Of a stretch of 64,000 nt of DNA, positions 51,605-60,852 are shown in pieces. A program made the position numbers and the translations under genes. The notes under the pieces were generated by a model. It did no database searches. It had not been told where the DNA came from and saw only the letters and a list, made by a program, of their open reading frames with translations. The stretch spans positions 124,001 to 188,000 of the forward strand of contig JAETSR010000006.1 of assembly GCA_021769555.1 (NCBI GenBank). The letters run 5' to 3'. The DNA is from Clostridiaceae bacterium (GTDB lineage Bacteria; Bacillota; Clostridia; Oscillospirales; Acutalibacteraceae). Position 1 is the first letter of the stretch; every line of letters starts with the position of its first letter.

Positions 51605-52612
51605 ATGGCACGAAAGTATAGCAGAGCGGACTACCTGGCACTCAAGCGGAGCCAAATCCCCGCCAGTCTCGCGCAGATCAAGGGGATGCGGTTCGACAGC
51701 GAGGAGGACGCCAGCGTGTTCTTTGCCCGCGAACTGGATCACGTCAAGAGCAAGACCTATGACAAGTTGTACCCCCAGTTTACGGTGCTGAACAACATCC
51801 CCCGCACCAGTGACGCCAACCCCGGCGCCGAGACCATCACCTTCTACAGCTACGACAAGACGGGCCTTGCGGAGATCATCTCCAACTACGCCACCGACCT
51901 GCCCCGCGCTGATGTGAAGGGAAAGCCCACCACCGTTCAGATCAAGAGCCTGGGGGCCAGCTACGGCTACAACGTCCAGGAGATGCGGGCGTCCCGTCTG
52001 GCTGGTAAGGGCCTTGACGCCCGAAAAGCCGAGGCTGCGCGGTTCGCCATGGACTACGCCACCAACAGGATCGCCCTGGTGGGCGATAAGGAGAACGGCC
52101 TCATGGGGCTGCTCTCCGACTGGAACGACATCCCCGTGTTCGTCCTTCCCGCCGGGGCGTCCGGCAAGACCGACTTCAAGAGCAAGACGGCTGATGAAAT
52201 CCTGGCCGACTTCACCGCCTTTGTCATGTTCACGGCGCGTGTCACCAACGATGTCGAGAAACCCGACAGCGCCATGATCGCCAGCGAGGTCTACTACGAC
52301 CTCGCCACCCGGCGCATCCCCGACACCGACACGACCATCTTGAAGTTCCTGCTGGACAACCAGCCCTACATCAAGAAGATCATCCCCGCCCCGGAACTCC
52401 AGGCCGACAACGTGGACGTGAACAGCTACGGCAAGAACCTCCTGGTTCTCTACACGGATGATCCCGACAAGATGGCCTTTGAGGAGCCTATGCCCTTCTA
52501 CCAGCACCCGGCGCAGAACAAGAACCTGGAGGTCGAGGTTCCCTGTGAGTCCCGTGTGGCCGGCCTGATGCTCTACTACCCCCTGTCCGCGCTGATTGTC
52601 GCGGGCGTGTAA
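51605..52612 (+). CDS. Major capsid protein (DUF2184)
   Basis: 335 residues. ELDHVKSKTYDKLYPQFTVL, GAETITFYSYDKTG, SLGASYGYNVQEMRASRLAG and the C-terminal PCESRVAGLMLYYPLSALIV fit DUF2184 HK97-fold capsid proteins. Good ribosome site (AAGAGGAGG). Confidence 0.85.
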   Translation: MARKYSRADYLALKRSQIPASLAQIKGMRFDSEEDASVFFARELDHVKSKTYDKLYPQFTVLNNIPRTSDANPGAETITFYSYDKTGLAEIISNYATDLPRADVKGKPTTVQIKSLGASYGYNVQEMRASRLAGKGLDARKAEAARFAMDYATNRIALVGDKENGLMGLLSDWNDIPVFVLPAGASGKTDFKSKTADEILADFTAFVMFTARVTNDVEKPDSAMIASEVYYDLATRRIPDTDTTILKFLLDNQPYIKKIIPAPELQADNVDVNSYGKNLLVLYTDDPDKMAFEEPMPFYQHPAQNKNLEVEVPCESRVAGLMLYYPLSALIVAGV

Positions 52613-52634
52613 TTCAAGAAAGGAGAACCGCGAT

Positions 52635-52946
52635 ATGAAGGTCATCAATAAGACCACGAAGATCATCGGCATCGGCGGCGTTCCGCTGCTGCCCGGTGAG
52701 GAGATCGCCGTTTCTGAGGATGTGGCCGCCTCCCCCATGGTGCAGCACTTCTCCACCATCGGTAAGATCGCCCTTGAGCCTGAGTCTGCCCCCTCCAAGG
52801 GGAAGGGGAAAGGCAAGGGCAAGGGGAAGGACAAGGATGAGGGCGACACCGACTCCGACCCCACCGGCAACACCGGCAACGCGGATGAGGACAAGAAGGA
52901 GGGCGGAACCGGCGGCGGTTCCGCTGCCCCCGGTGGCGAGGCGTAG
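52635..52946 (+). CDS. Small head protein with Lys/Gly and acidic tails
   Basis: 103 residues. The ATG at 52635 follows AAAGGAG. A small beta domain (VPLLPGEEIAVSEDVAASPM) is followed by KGKGKGKGK and an Asp/Gly-rich tail. Probable head-associated protein. Confidence 0.6.
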   Translation: MKVINKTTKIIGIGGVPLLPGEEIAVSEDVAASPMVQHFSTIGKIALEPESAPSKGKGKGKGKGKDKDEGDTDSDPTGNTGNADEDKKEGGTGGGSAAPGGEA

Positions 52947-53364
52947 GAGTCGCGCAGCTGATCCACCGCCCGCCCTGAAAGTGTTCCGGCTGCTTGCGGC
53001 GGAGTTTGCCGCTGTGCCGGACGAAACCCTTGTGTCCTGGCTGGAACTCACCGCGCCCCTGGTAAGCAAAAAGCGGTTCGGGAAACTGTACGATCAGGCC
53101 CTCGCGCTGCTGACTGCCCACCGCATGAAACTGTCCGGGGCCTTTGACGCCGCCTCCGAGGAGGGCGGATCGTCCATCGGTTCCCTTGCAGATACCCTCC
53201 GTGTGGCAAGCTACACGGAGGGTTCTACTTCTATCAGTTTCAACAACGGCGTGTCCCTTGCGGCGAACGACGCCGAATTGACATTGACGGGCTACGGGAC
53301 GCAATACCTCTCCCTGCGCCGCATGGTGATTATGCCGATTACATCCGCAGGGGAGGCGAGGTAA
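52933..53364 (+). CDS. DUF4054-like head-tail connector
   Basis: 143 residues. FRLLAAEFAAVPDETLVSWL and RFGKLYDQALALLTAHRMKL followed by Gly/Ser-rich loops match DUF4054 adaptor proteins. The GTG at 52933 overlaps the previous gene; the exact start is uncertain. Confidence 0.72.
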   Translation: MARRRSRAADPPPALKVFRLLAAEFAAVPDETLVSWLELTAPLVSKKRFGKLYDQALALLTAHRMKLSGAFDAASEEGGSSIGSLADTLRVASYTEGSTSISFNNGVSLAANDAELTLTGYGTQYLSLRRMVIMPITSAGEAR

Positions 53365-53828
53365 TGGCCGGACATGATAGGCTGACCGATGAGGGAAAGC
53401 GGTTCTTTGCGCAGATCAAGGAACTCGAACAACTCCAGGTCAGGGTGGGCTTTCAGGCTGGAGAGGCTGCGGAGAAAGACGGTGTAGATATTGCCAATAT
53501 CGCCATGTGGAATGAGGTTGGAACATCGCGGGCGCCGTCCCGACCGTTCCTGCGGATGAGCGTTGACGAAAATGCAGACAAAATCTCCAAAATGTGCCAA
53601 GCCCAAGTGAAACGACTGGCCCAAGGCGGAACCGCTCAGGAAATTCTTCAAGCCCTGGGCGCGTTCCAAAAGGGCCTGGTGCAGGCCAAGATCGGGGATG
53701 GCGCATTTGAACCGAACGCCCCGGCCACCATCCGCAAAAAGAAGTCAGACCACCCGCTGATCGACACTGGCCGGATGCGGCAGTCGGTCAGCTTTGTTAT
53801 CAAGCCCAAAGGGGAAGGAGATGACTGA
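53364..53828 (+). CDS. Neck / virion morphogenesis protein (HK97 gp10-like)
   Basis: 154 residues. VRVGFQAGEAAEKDGVDIAN, AMWNEVGTSRAPSRPFLRMS and PLIDTGRMRQSVSFVI are typical of gp10/gpG-like neck proteins. Starts at the previous stop. Confidence 0.78.
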   Translation: MAGHDRLTDEGKRFFAQIKELEQLQVRVGFQAGEAAEKDGVDIANIAMWNEVGTSRAPSRPFLRMSVDENADKISKMCQAQVKRLAQGGTAQEILQALGAFQKGLVQAKIGDGAFEPNAPATIRKKKSDHPLIDTGRMRQSVSFVIKPKGEGDD

Positions 53829-53830
53829 CC

Positions 53831-54232
53831 GTGGGGATTGTCGGAATGTTTCGCCGCCCCATCTGGATCAGGCGGTGGGGCGCTGATGGACGCCATGACT
53901 TCCAAATGCGCCTGAACGTCCAACCTCTGAGGGCAGATGAACTTCAAGCCCTGCCGGAGGGCCTGCGCCAAACCAAGCGGCTGAAAGCCTGGGGGCCGTC
54001 CCTCCTGACTGCTGCGGATCAATCCATGCAGCAGCGGGGGGATTGGATGTACTACTGTGGCCGGTGGTATGAGTGCGTGTCCTCTATCAGGTGGGATCAC
54101 ACCCCCCTGGGCCACTACGAAAGCGAGTTTTGCCAAGTGGACGGTTCCATCGCTGCATCGAACCTGGAGCCGCCCACGGCAAGCCCCGCCCCGCCTCCGC
54201 AGGAAGGAGGGACTGCCGGTGACAGTTCGTGA
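53831..54232 (+). CDS. Putative neck/tail completion protein
   Basis: 133 residues; GTG start. LNVQPLRADELQALPEGLRQ, KAWGPSLLTAADQ and GDWMYYCGRWYECVSSIRWD recall minor head-tail joining proteins. Pro-rich tail. Confidence 0.6.
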   Translation: MGIVGMFRRPIWIRRWGADGRHDFQMRLNVQPLRADELQALPEGLRQTKRLKAWGPSLLTAADQSMQQRGDWMYYCGRWYECVSSIRWDHTPLGHYESEFCQVDGSIAASNLEPPTASPAPPPQEGGTAGDSS

Positions 54233-54977
54233 GGCCAAACGCCACATTGAGAACATCACAAAGAAATACTTTACCGGCGCTGTGGTGGGCTTTTCCGGCC
54301 AGAGTGCCAATGTCAAGAGCAAAAGCCCTTACGTCTGCATCACGCCGGGTTCTCCGACAAGAGATCAATTCCCGGTTCAGCGCATGGTAAATGACCGTAT
54401 GGTGTCGTACTACCAAACCAAGCTGCCCCTCCAGATCGACCTTTACACCAACGGTGCGGAAGGTTCCCCTGGGCCGGACGGCTTTGTAACCATGGAAGAT
54501 ACTGCGGTCGATGACATGACCGATTTTGTGGACTATCTGGAATCGCCGTATGTGATCCACTGGTGCGACCGCATCAACGCCACCATCGTAGTCAACGGCC
54601 CGGTGCAGCAGCTTACAGGGCTTGTGACCGATACCGATTACCAGTTCCGCGCAATGGTGGAACTGGTCTTTTGCTATGTCCATAAGGCGGTGGGCTACAC
54701 CGGCATCCAGGGGGAAAGCAGCATCGTCTACCCCGGAGAGCCGGACGCTCCAGGCGAACCTGGAACCCCCGATACACCTGGAGCCGCAGAAAACACCGGG
54801 GACGGTTCCGAACCCGGTTACATCACCCCGGATGATGCTGAGGACGGTGTGGAGATCAAGCCTGTCTATGAGCCAACATCCAGCGGAGGCCGCAGTAAAG
54901 CCCTGGTCGAAGAAACTGAAATCGGCTACTTCACTGAGGTCGAAATCAAGTATCAAAAGGAGGAATCCGATCAATGA
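54219..54977 (+). CDS. Tail terminator-like protein
   Basis: 252 residues. The GTG at 54219 is 8 bases after AAGGAGG, overlapping the previous gene. TVREAKRHIENITKKYFTGA and the block PYVIHWCDRINATIVVNGPV fit the neck gene preceding a DUF3383 sheath. A Pro/Glu-rich linker lies near the C-terminus. Confidence 0.62.
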   Translation: MTVREAKRHIENITKKYFTGAVVGFSGQSANVKSKSPYVCITPGSPTRDQFPVQRMVNDRMVSYYQTKLPLQIDLYTNGAEGSPGPDGFVTMEDTAVDDMTDFVDYLESPYVIHWCDRINATIVVNGPVQQLTGLVTDTDYQFRAMVELVFCYVHKAVGYTGIQGESSIVYPGEPDAPGEPGTPDTPGAAENTGDGSEPGYITPDDAEDGVEIKPVYEPTSSGGRSKALVEETEIGYFTEVEIKYQKEESDQ

Positions 54978-56200
54978 GTTCCAACCTGGAAAGAATTTGT
55001 ACGGTTGACATCGAAATTTCCTCCCCTATCGTGGACAGCGCCGCCTTTGACGCTGTTCTGATCGTAGGCCCCGCGCCTGCGAAACCCAATGGGGAAATTC
55101 CACCCGTCACCGTGTATTCGTCCGCGCAGGAGGCGCAGGACGCCGGGTATGTCACGACCGGCGATGACGCCGATCCTGTCGGGCGGGCGATCAATGTCGC
55201 CTTTTCTCAGTCCCCCAAGCCCACGGCGGTCTATGTTGCCACGCAACAGCCCGCCCCTGCTCCCGATCCCGATGAAACGACCGATCCCCCCGCTACCGGC
55301 GAGGATGGTGGGAGCAATCCCGATACTCCCAAGGAAACCGGCGGCGAGAATGAGGGCGCTGAGGTTGCTGCCCTGGCTGCTGCTGATGACGGTCTGGAGG
55401 CCCTGGGCGTCACTCTGGCCCGCGCCCTGGAAACCAATGGGTGGTACGTCATCTGCCCAGCCGGTATCAGCGAGGACAGGTATGAGGAGATCGCGGAGTG
55501 GACTGAGGCGCAGACCAAGATGTTTGCCTACACCACTATGAGCGAAACCCCGCCCGTCCGCAACGTCTATTTCCGCACATTTGGCTTTTATGGCCGGGAG
55601 TATGTGGGACAGCCGGAGAATGAAATCCCTGCTGCCAACTATTTCCTTCATGTGGCCGCCTGCGCCAAAATCCTGCGGTATGATCCCGGTTCTGAAACGT
55701 GGGTGTTTAAGGCCCTGGCCTCTATCAGCCCCTCCAAGATCAAAACGGCCACTGTAAAGAAGTTCGAGGAGGCCAACCTCAACTACTTCAACACCGTGGC
55801 GTCCCGGAACATTACCATGCTCGGCAAGACTGCATCCGGGGAGTGGATTGACCTGATCCGTTTCCGTGACTGGCTGCAAAACGATATGCAGGTGCGTGTC
55901 GTGAACCTGCTGGTGACGAACAAGAAAATCCCCTACACGGACGGCGGCATCGGCCTGGTGCAGAACCAGATGATTGCCAGCCTCAAGGCCGGCCAGCAGG
56001 CGGGCGGCATCGCCCCCACTGAGTACGATGAGGATCAGAACGAAATCCCCGGCTACGTTACGAAGGTTCCCCTGGCCGCGAACCTGACCGCCGTTCAGAA
56101 AGCGTCCCGCAAGCTGAAAGGGGTCAGTTTCCAGGCCCGGATTGCCGGTGCTATCCACATGGTAGAGATCAACGGCAACCTGACCTATGACAACCTGTAA
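54974..56200 (+). CDS. Tail sheath protein (DUF3383)
   Basis: 408 residues. IVDSAAFDAVLIVGPAPAKP, the NGWYVICPAGISEDRYEEIA region, YVGQPENEIPAANYFLHVAA, then IPYTDGGIGLVQNQMIASLK fit DUF3383. A Pro/Asp/Glu insertion (PAPDPDETTDPPATGEDGG) sits in the N-terminal third. It shows that the phage has a contractile tail. Confidence 0.85.
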   Translation: MSSNLERICTVDIEISSPIVDSAAFDAVLIVGPAPAKPNGEIPPVTVYSSAQEAQDAGYVTTGDDADPVGRAINVAFSQSPKPTAVYVATQQPAPAPDPDETTDPPATGEDGGSNPDTPKETGGENEGAEVAALAAADDGLEALGVTLARALETNGWYVICPAGISEDRYEEIAEWTEAQTKMFAYTTMSETPPVRNVYFRTFGFYGREYVGQPENEIPAANYFLHVAACAKILRYDPGSETWVFKALASISPSKIKTATVKKFEEANLNYFNTVASRNITMLGKTASGEWIDLIRFRDWLQNDMQVRVVNLLVTNKKIPYTDGGIGLVQNQMIASLKAGQQAGGIAPTEYDEDQNEIPGYVTKVPLAANLTAVQKASRKLKGVSFQARIAGAIHMVEINGNLTYDNL

Positions 56201-56219
56201 GAAGGGAGGACACTGAACT

Positions 56220-56639
56220 ATGGGACAGGTCAAAACCTATAACGCGAAGGAAGTCACGATTGCCTGCGGTTCCCATCTCGTTACCGGCCTTGCGGATGAC
56301 AGCTTTGTGTCGATGGAGAGCGGCGGCGATGGGATCACCTATAAGTACGGGTGTGACGGGGAGATCGCCCGTGCGGTCAGCCCGAACAACACCCTGCTCA
56401 TCAAGGTCACGCTGCTCCAGACCTCGGACAGCAACTCGTTCTTCCAGAAACAGCACAACATTGATATGTCCCCCGGCGGCGATGGAACTTTCCCGATCAT
56501 GGTGAAGGATATGCGCGGCGGGCTGCTGGCCCAGGCGGATCAGGCTTGGGTCACGAAACCCGCTACTCGCGTCCGGGGTAAGGAGAGCAACAACAACGAG
56601 TGGGAAATCCAGACTGGCGAGGCCACGATGGAGGAGTAA
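56220..56639 (+). CDS. Tail tube protein (DUF3277)
   Basis: 139 residues. VKTYNAKEVTIACGSHLVTG, DDSFVSMESGGDGITYKYG and KVTLLQTSDSNSFFQKQHNI are DUF3277 hallmarks. It follows the sheath as usual. Confidence 0.85.
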   Translation: MGQVKTYNAKEVTIACGSHLVTGLADDSFVSMESGGDGITYKYGCDGEIARAVSPNNTLLIKVTLLQTSDSNSFFQKQHNIDMSPGGDGTFPIMVKDMRGGLLAQADQAWVTKPATRVRGKESNNNEWEIQTGEATMEE

Positions 56640-56668
56640 CCCCCAGCGAAAGGAAAGGATGATGTTAC

Positions 56669-57184
56669 ATGAAACGGCAAACCCCCACAACTAAGACCAT
56701 CGGTGACTACAACTATTACATCTACCCGTTCGGCGCCCTCATCGCCTCCAGGCTGACCGGCGATCTGGTGGCCCTGGTGACACCCATGCTGGGCGCGGCG
56801 GCCCCCCTGATCGGCAAGCAGCTGGACGCTGAGAGCGGCAACCTCTTTGACATGAAGGTGGAGGAACTGGCCCCCGCGCTGTCGGGGGCCTTTGCCTCCC
56901 TCACCGGCGAGAAGGTGGAGAGCCTTATGCGGCAGCTGCTCATCGACCATAAGAACGTCTATTTCGAGGGCGTGGGCGATGAAAAGCCCCAGCTGCTCAC
57001 GGCGGAAGAACTCAATGAGATTTTCTGCATGGATTTGCAGGATATGTACCTGCTGGCCTGGGAGGTTCTGAAACTCAACTTCCAGGGTTTTTTCAAGAAA
57101 CTCTCCACCCAATCTGGCGATCTCGGTACGTTGGTGGAGAAGGTGACGAAAGCGAAATCCGGCGGTACGGAGAATTTGACGTAA
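56669..57184 (+). CDS. Tail assembly chaperone, short form (gpG-like)
   Basis: 171 residues. IYPFGALIASRLTGDLVALV and APALSGAFASLTGEKVESLM with a C-terminal KLNFQGFFKKLSTQSG. It contains a T TTT TTC slippery site at 57088-57094 in the right phase for -1 frameshifting into the downstream frame. It lies between tube and tape measure, the fixed place of frameshifted chaperones. Confidence 0.8.
   Translation: MKRQTPTTKTIGDYNYYIYPFGALIASRLTGDLVALVTPMLGAAAPLIGKQLDAESGNLFDMKVEELAPALSGAFASLTGEKVESLMRQLLIDHKNVYFEGVGDEKPQLLTAEELNEIFCMDLQDMYLLAWEVLKLNFQGFFKKLSTQSGDLGTLVEKVTKAKSGGTENLT
57088..57094 (+). other. -1 programmed frameshift site
   Basis: TTTTTTC read as ggT TTT TTC in the zero frame is a canonical X XXY YYZ heptamer. 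After slipping, the -1 frame is open from 57094 to the TGA at 57370-57372. Confidence 0.75.
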
Positions 57185-57372
57185 GCAGTTTCACCGAACT
57201 GGAAATGCGGATGTATGTGCTTATCAAAGAGCGCATGGCGTCCATGTGGGAGTTGAAGGAGGTCTACACCCTCGATGAGGCCCTTAAACTCTACGCCCTA
57301 TACCGCGCCGACACCGACATTGCGAACGCGAAAACGGAGGAGGCCAAAAGGGAGGCGGAAAGAGGCAGGTGA
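57094..57372 (+). CDS. Tail assembly chaperone, frameshifted C-terminal part (gpT-like)
   Basis: 92 codons in the -1 frame; no own ribosome site near ATG 57206. Contains GEFDVSSFTELEMRMYVLIK and KEVYTLDEALKLYALYR, the typical T domain of chaperones that contacts the tape measure. Joined to the first 142 residues it gives a 234-residue product. Confidence 0.7.
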   Translation, partial: QETLHPIWRSRYVGGEGDESEIRRYGEFDVSSFTELEMRMYVLIKERMASMWELKEVYTLDEALKLYALYRADTDIANAKTEEAKREAERGR

Positions 57373-57381
57373 TTTAACCAC

Positions 57382-59802
57382 ATGACAATCCGCGACATCG
57401 CAATAGCTTTTGGCTATGAGGTAGACAAAAAGACGGAAAGCAAGGCCGAAGAAAGCATCCAGGCACTCAAGGACACCGCGACAAAAGCCCTGGGAGCCAT
57501 CGGCATAGGCTTTTCCATCGGTGCCATCATCTCTGCCATAAAGTCTATTGACGCCGTTTCGGAGGCCCTGGACGGGGTGAAAGAGGACTGGTCTGAGGTA
57601 GGCAAGGAAATGGATGAGGCCCTGGGCTTTACCAAAATGATTGTCAGCGGCATCAAGAAGGTGTCCGCTGCGGGCATCGACCTTGTTCGCCGGATCACGC
57701 CCCGTCTTGCCTCCATAACGAAACGGCTCGGAGGAACGCAGAACGCCCTAAAACTGCTGGCCGTCATAGGCGGCACGATCCTGGCCGCGATGAACCTACC
57801 CAAGATTGCATCCGGCCTGGGAACCGTGCTTAACCTGGTAAAGAGCATCCGGGCGTCAACGCTGATGTTGATAGCTGTGTTCCTTGTCATTGCCCTGCTG
57901 ATAGAAGATTTTGTGGCCTTCATGCAGGGCAGGGACTCCCTCATTGGAGAAATTCTAAAGCAAACCGGCGTTGACTGCGATGCGCTGAGGGAGAAGATAC
58001 GGGCCACATGGGATAACATCAAGAAAGTGTTCCTGGCCTTTGGTGACGCCATCAAGGGCATAGTACGCGCCCTGTTTTCGGTCATCCGGCAATACTGGGA
58101 TCAGAACGGCGAGGCAATCAAGAAAAAGATTTCCGATACCGTTGTCAGCGTCATCGACAAACTGAACGCCTTTTCTGAATGGCTGGTGCAGAACAGGGAT
58201 TTGATCGTCAAGGTGGCCGGAAAGGTTCTCGCCCTGGTCGCCGCCTTTGTGACGGTCAAGAGCGGGATCACCAAGGCGATCACGGCGTTCAAGGCGATCA
58301 AGGGCGTTATATCTGGCGCCGGAGCCGCCTTTAGTGCGCTGTCCAGTCCGATAGGCATAGCAGCTGCGGCAATCGTGGCAATCGCGGCCATCGCCTGGGA
58401 TTTCTTCAACTTTATGAGCGGAAAAGGTTCGGTCATCGGCACGATCCTGGAAAAGGCTGGTGTCGATACTGAGGCCGTCCGCCAGAAGATTACCGCAGCA
58501 TGGGAGAAAGTCAAATCCTTCCTGCTGACGGCCTGGAACACGATCAAGTCTGTCTGCTCCGCTGTGTGGGGCGGCATCAAGAACTTTTTCAACCAGCACG
58601 GGGAGCAAATCAAATCCGGCCTGACGGCGGCATGGAATGTCATCAAGACGGTGCTGCTGGGCGTCTGGAACGCGATCAAAACTGTGGCAACGACCGTGTT
58701 CGGCGGGTTGCAGGCGTTTTGGAGCAAGCACGGGGAACAAATCAAGACCGCGTTCTCCAACATCTGGACTGGCATCAAGAACACGCTCACCACAGTCTGG
58801 AATGTCATCAAGACGGTGGCAACAGCTGTCTTTGACGGCCTGAAAGCCTTTTGGGAAACCTGGGGCAGCACCATCATGGCCTATTTCTCCGGCGTATGGG
58901 AAACCATCAAGGCCGTGTTCAGCGCGGTTCTGGATGTCCTGGCAGACCTGTTCGCGGTGTTCTCCGCGCTATTTGCCGGGGACTGGGCGGGCCTGTGGGA
59001 GAACGTCAAGCAGCTGGCCTCTGATGTGTGGAATGGTATTCAGAACATCATCAGCACGATCCTGACTGCCATCTGGAACGTGATTTCCAACATCTTCTCC
59101 ACCATTTGGGGATTCATCTCCGACATCGCCAACAACATCTGGAACGCCATCACGACCGCGTTTACCAATATCCTTACCAGCATCACCGGCACCATCGGCA
59201 ACATCAAGGACGCCATCGTGAACGGGCTGACCGCTGCCATCGACTGGATCAAGGGACTGCCCGCGCAGGCCCTCCAGTGGGGCCGCGACATCATCATGGG
59301 CATCGTGGACGGCATCAAGGGGGCCATCGGCGCCGTTGGTGACGCCGTAAAGGGAGTGGCAGACAAGATTAAGGGGTTCCTGGGGTTCTCTGAGCCTGAT
59401 GAAGGGCCTCTGTCCGACTTCCATACCTATATGCCCGACATGATTGACCTCATGGCTAAGGGCATCCAGGCAGGCAAGAAGAAGGTCGAGGGCGCTGTCG
59501 GCGCTTTGGCCGAGGGAATGTCTGGACAAATCGGCCCTGGCCCTGACATCCGGGCTGCCCTGGGGACAGTCCTGGGCGGCGTGAGCGCCTTTGCCCAAGC
59601 TGCCAAGCCCTCTGTCTCCACCACAAACAACGCTACCACCAATAGCAGCAATGTCAGCAAGACCATCACTCAGAACGTGGAGATCAATCAGGAGTTCAAC
59701 GGGGATCGTGCGGCCCAGAAGAATATCGCCAAGGCCGCTGACTCCGCCACTGAGGACACTACCAGCGCCCTTGCACGGGCTTTGGCGTATGCAGGGAGGT
59801 AA
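57382..59802 (+). CDS. Tail tape measure protein
   Basis: 806 residues. The helical N-terminus is followed by hydrophobic stretches (FSIGAIISAI; MLIAVFLVIALLIEDFV) and tandem Trp-rich repeats (AWNTIKSVCSAVWGGIKNFF, NQHGEQIKSGL) at ~370-620. The C-terminus carries SEPDEGPLSDFHTYMPDMID. Its length sets tail length, by the usual ~1.5 A per residue a tail of roughly 120 nm. Confidence 0.93.
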   Translation: MTIRDIAIAFGYEVDKKTESKAEESIQALKDTATKALGAIGIGFSIGAIISAIKSIDAVSEALDGVKEDWSEVGKEMDEALGFTKMIVSGIKKVSAAGIDLVRRITPRLASITKRLGGTQNALKLLAVIGGTILAAMNLPKIASGLGTVLNLVKSIRASTLMLIAVFLVIALLIEDFVAFMQGRDSLIGEILKQTGVDCDALREKIRATWDNIKKVFLAFGDAIKGIVRALFSVIRQYWDQNGEAIKKKISDTVVSVIDKLNAFSEWLVQNRDLIVKVAGKVLALVAAFVTVKSGITKAITAFKAIKGVISGAGAAFSALSSPIGIAAAAIVAIAAIAWDFFNFMSGKGSVIGTILEKAGVDTEAVRQKITAAWEKVKSFLLTAWNTIKSVCSAVWGGIKNFFNQHGEQIKSGLTAAWNVIKTVLLGVWNAIKTVATTVFGGLQAFWSKHGEQIKTAFSNIWTGIKNTLTTVWNVIKTVATAVFDGLKAFWETWGSTIMAYFSGVWETIKAVFSAVLDVLADLFAVFSALFAGDWAGLWENVKQLASDVWNGIQNIISTILTAIWNVISNIFSTIWGFISDIANNIWNAITTAFTNILTSITGTIGNIKDAIVNGLTAAIDWIKGLPAQALQWGRDIIMGIVDGIKGAIGAVGDAVKGVADKIKGFLGFSEPDEGPLSDFHTYMPDMIDLMAKGIQAGKKKVEGAVGALAEGMSGQIGPGPDIRAALGTVLGGVSAFAQAAKPSVSTTNNATTNSSNVSKTITQNVEINQEFNGDRAAQKNIAKAADSATEDTTSALARALAYAGR

Positions 59803-59808
59803 TGAGCC

Positions 59809-60384
59809 ATGGCAACGAAACAGCCCGTCAACATCAACGGGATTGAGTTTGACGCGCTCCTCAATGAGGAGTACGCGATGGAGGCGAGTTCCCCTGAGTA
59901 CATCGTGGAGAGCGGCTACACCATAGGCGACTCCATCATCCTGAGCGCGGAAAACCTGAGCATGACCCTTTTCGTGTCGGATAAGCCCGTCACCTTCAAG
60001 AGCCGGTTCGGAGGCGGCGGGCGGGTGGACTCCGTAGTGAAGTCCCTGAAAGAACTCTACTACGCAAAGGAACTCGTTTCGGTGACAACGCCGGACGCCC
60101 ACTATGACAACATGGCTATTGAGAGCCTGACGATCAGCCGGACAAATGAGTATGGGTATGCGCGTGAAATCCCGATCCGCCTCAAGCATATCAGGATCAC
60201 CAAGTCGCAGACCACCACGATCCCGGCATCCTACCTGAAAAGTGGGGCCACCGGCGCTGCTGCGGGAACTGCCAGCACAACCGCTGGAAGTTCCGGCGGT
60301 GGATCGTCCGGCGGTTCGTCTGATTCCGGCAAGTCCAAGGGTTCCATTCTGTACGGCCTGGCCTCTGGCGCAGGGCTGATATAA
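59809..60384 (+). CDS. Dit-like baseplate/tail hub protein
   Basis: 191 residues. FDALLNEEYAMEASSPEYIV, GYTIGDSIILSAENLSMTLF and GYAREIPIRLKHIRITKSQT fit the Dit-like N-terminal domain of myophages. A Gly/Ser-rich tail follows. Confidence 0.72.
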   Translation: MATKQPVNINGIEFDALLNEEYAMEASSPEYIVESGYTIGDSIILSAENLSMTLFVSDKPVTFKSRFGGGGRVDSVVKSLKELYYAKELVSVTTPDAHYDNMAIESLTISRTNEYGYAREIPIRLKHIRITKSQTTTIPASYLKSGATGAAAGTASTTAGSSGGGSSGGSSDSGKSKGSILYGLASGAGLI

Positions 60385-60390
60385 TACCTT

Positions 60391-60417
60391 GCCCCGCCGT
60401 CATCTGGCGGCGGGGCC
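60391..60417 (+). terminator. Hairpin after the Dit-like gene
   Basis: GCCCCGCCG/(C)GGCGGGGC stem with a TCATCT loop but no T run. The following ~110 bases to the next gene show nothing else recognised. Confidence 0.45.
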
Positions 60418-60528
60418 TATATGCTGGTGGTGAACGGTCACACGCTGGGCCTTTTCATCATCCTTTCCCCCCCGGCGGAGCCGGTTCGACTCCGGCCACC
60501 AGCACAACACTGAAAGCGAGGGTGCGGC

Positions 60529-60840
60529 ATGGATTATACCATCATCGCGGTTCCAGACATGAACGACAGCGTTTCCCGCATCGTTCTGAACGGGATCGTC
60601 TATCAAATCCGTTTCACCTACAACGACACGGAAAGCCGCTGGTATTTCAGCCTCAGCGATGCACAGGGCGCTCCTATCGTCCGCATGGTGAAGATCGTCC
60701 CCAGTTTTCCCCTGAACCTGTTTATGGGCCATGATAATATGCCTTATGGCGTATTCGGCTGCATGAGCAATCAGGACGTGGTGGGCCGTGGGGATTTCAA
60801 CAACGGCACAGCGAAATTCGTGTTCATTCCTGCTCAGTAA
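60529..60840 (+). CDS. Baseplate plug protein (DUF6983-like)
   Basis: 103 residues. RIVLNGIVYQIRFTYNDTES, WYFSLSDAQGAPIV and LMPYG-like NMPYGVFGC with a GDFNNGTAKFVFIP end match baseplate plug proteins of Pam3-type myophages. Confidence 0.75.
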   Translation: MDYTIIAVPDMNDSVSRIVLNGIVYQIRFTYNDTESRWYFSLSDAQGAPIVRMVKIVPSFPLNLFMGHDNMPYGVFGCMSNQDVVGRGDFNNGTAKFVFIPAQ

Positions 60841-60852
60841 GGAGGCGGCACT

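Noticed and set aside
54971-56233. 420-codon minus-strand frame across the sheath gene
   Set aside because: It is antisense to a recognisable DUF3383 protein in the middle of a one-way structural operon.
57206-57372. Independent small gene starting at ATG 57206
   Set aside because: There is no ribosome site, and the slippery heptamer gives a better explanation for translation of this frame.
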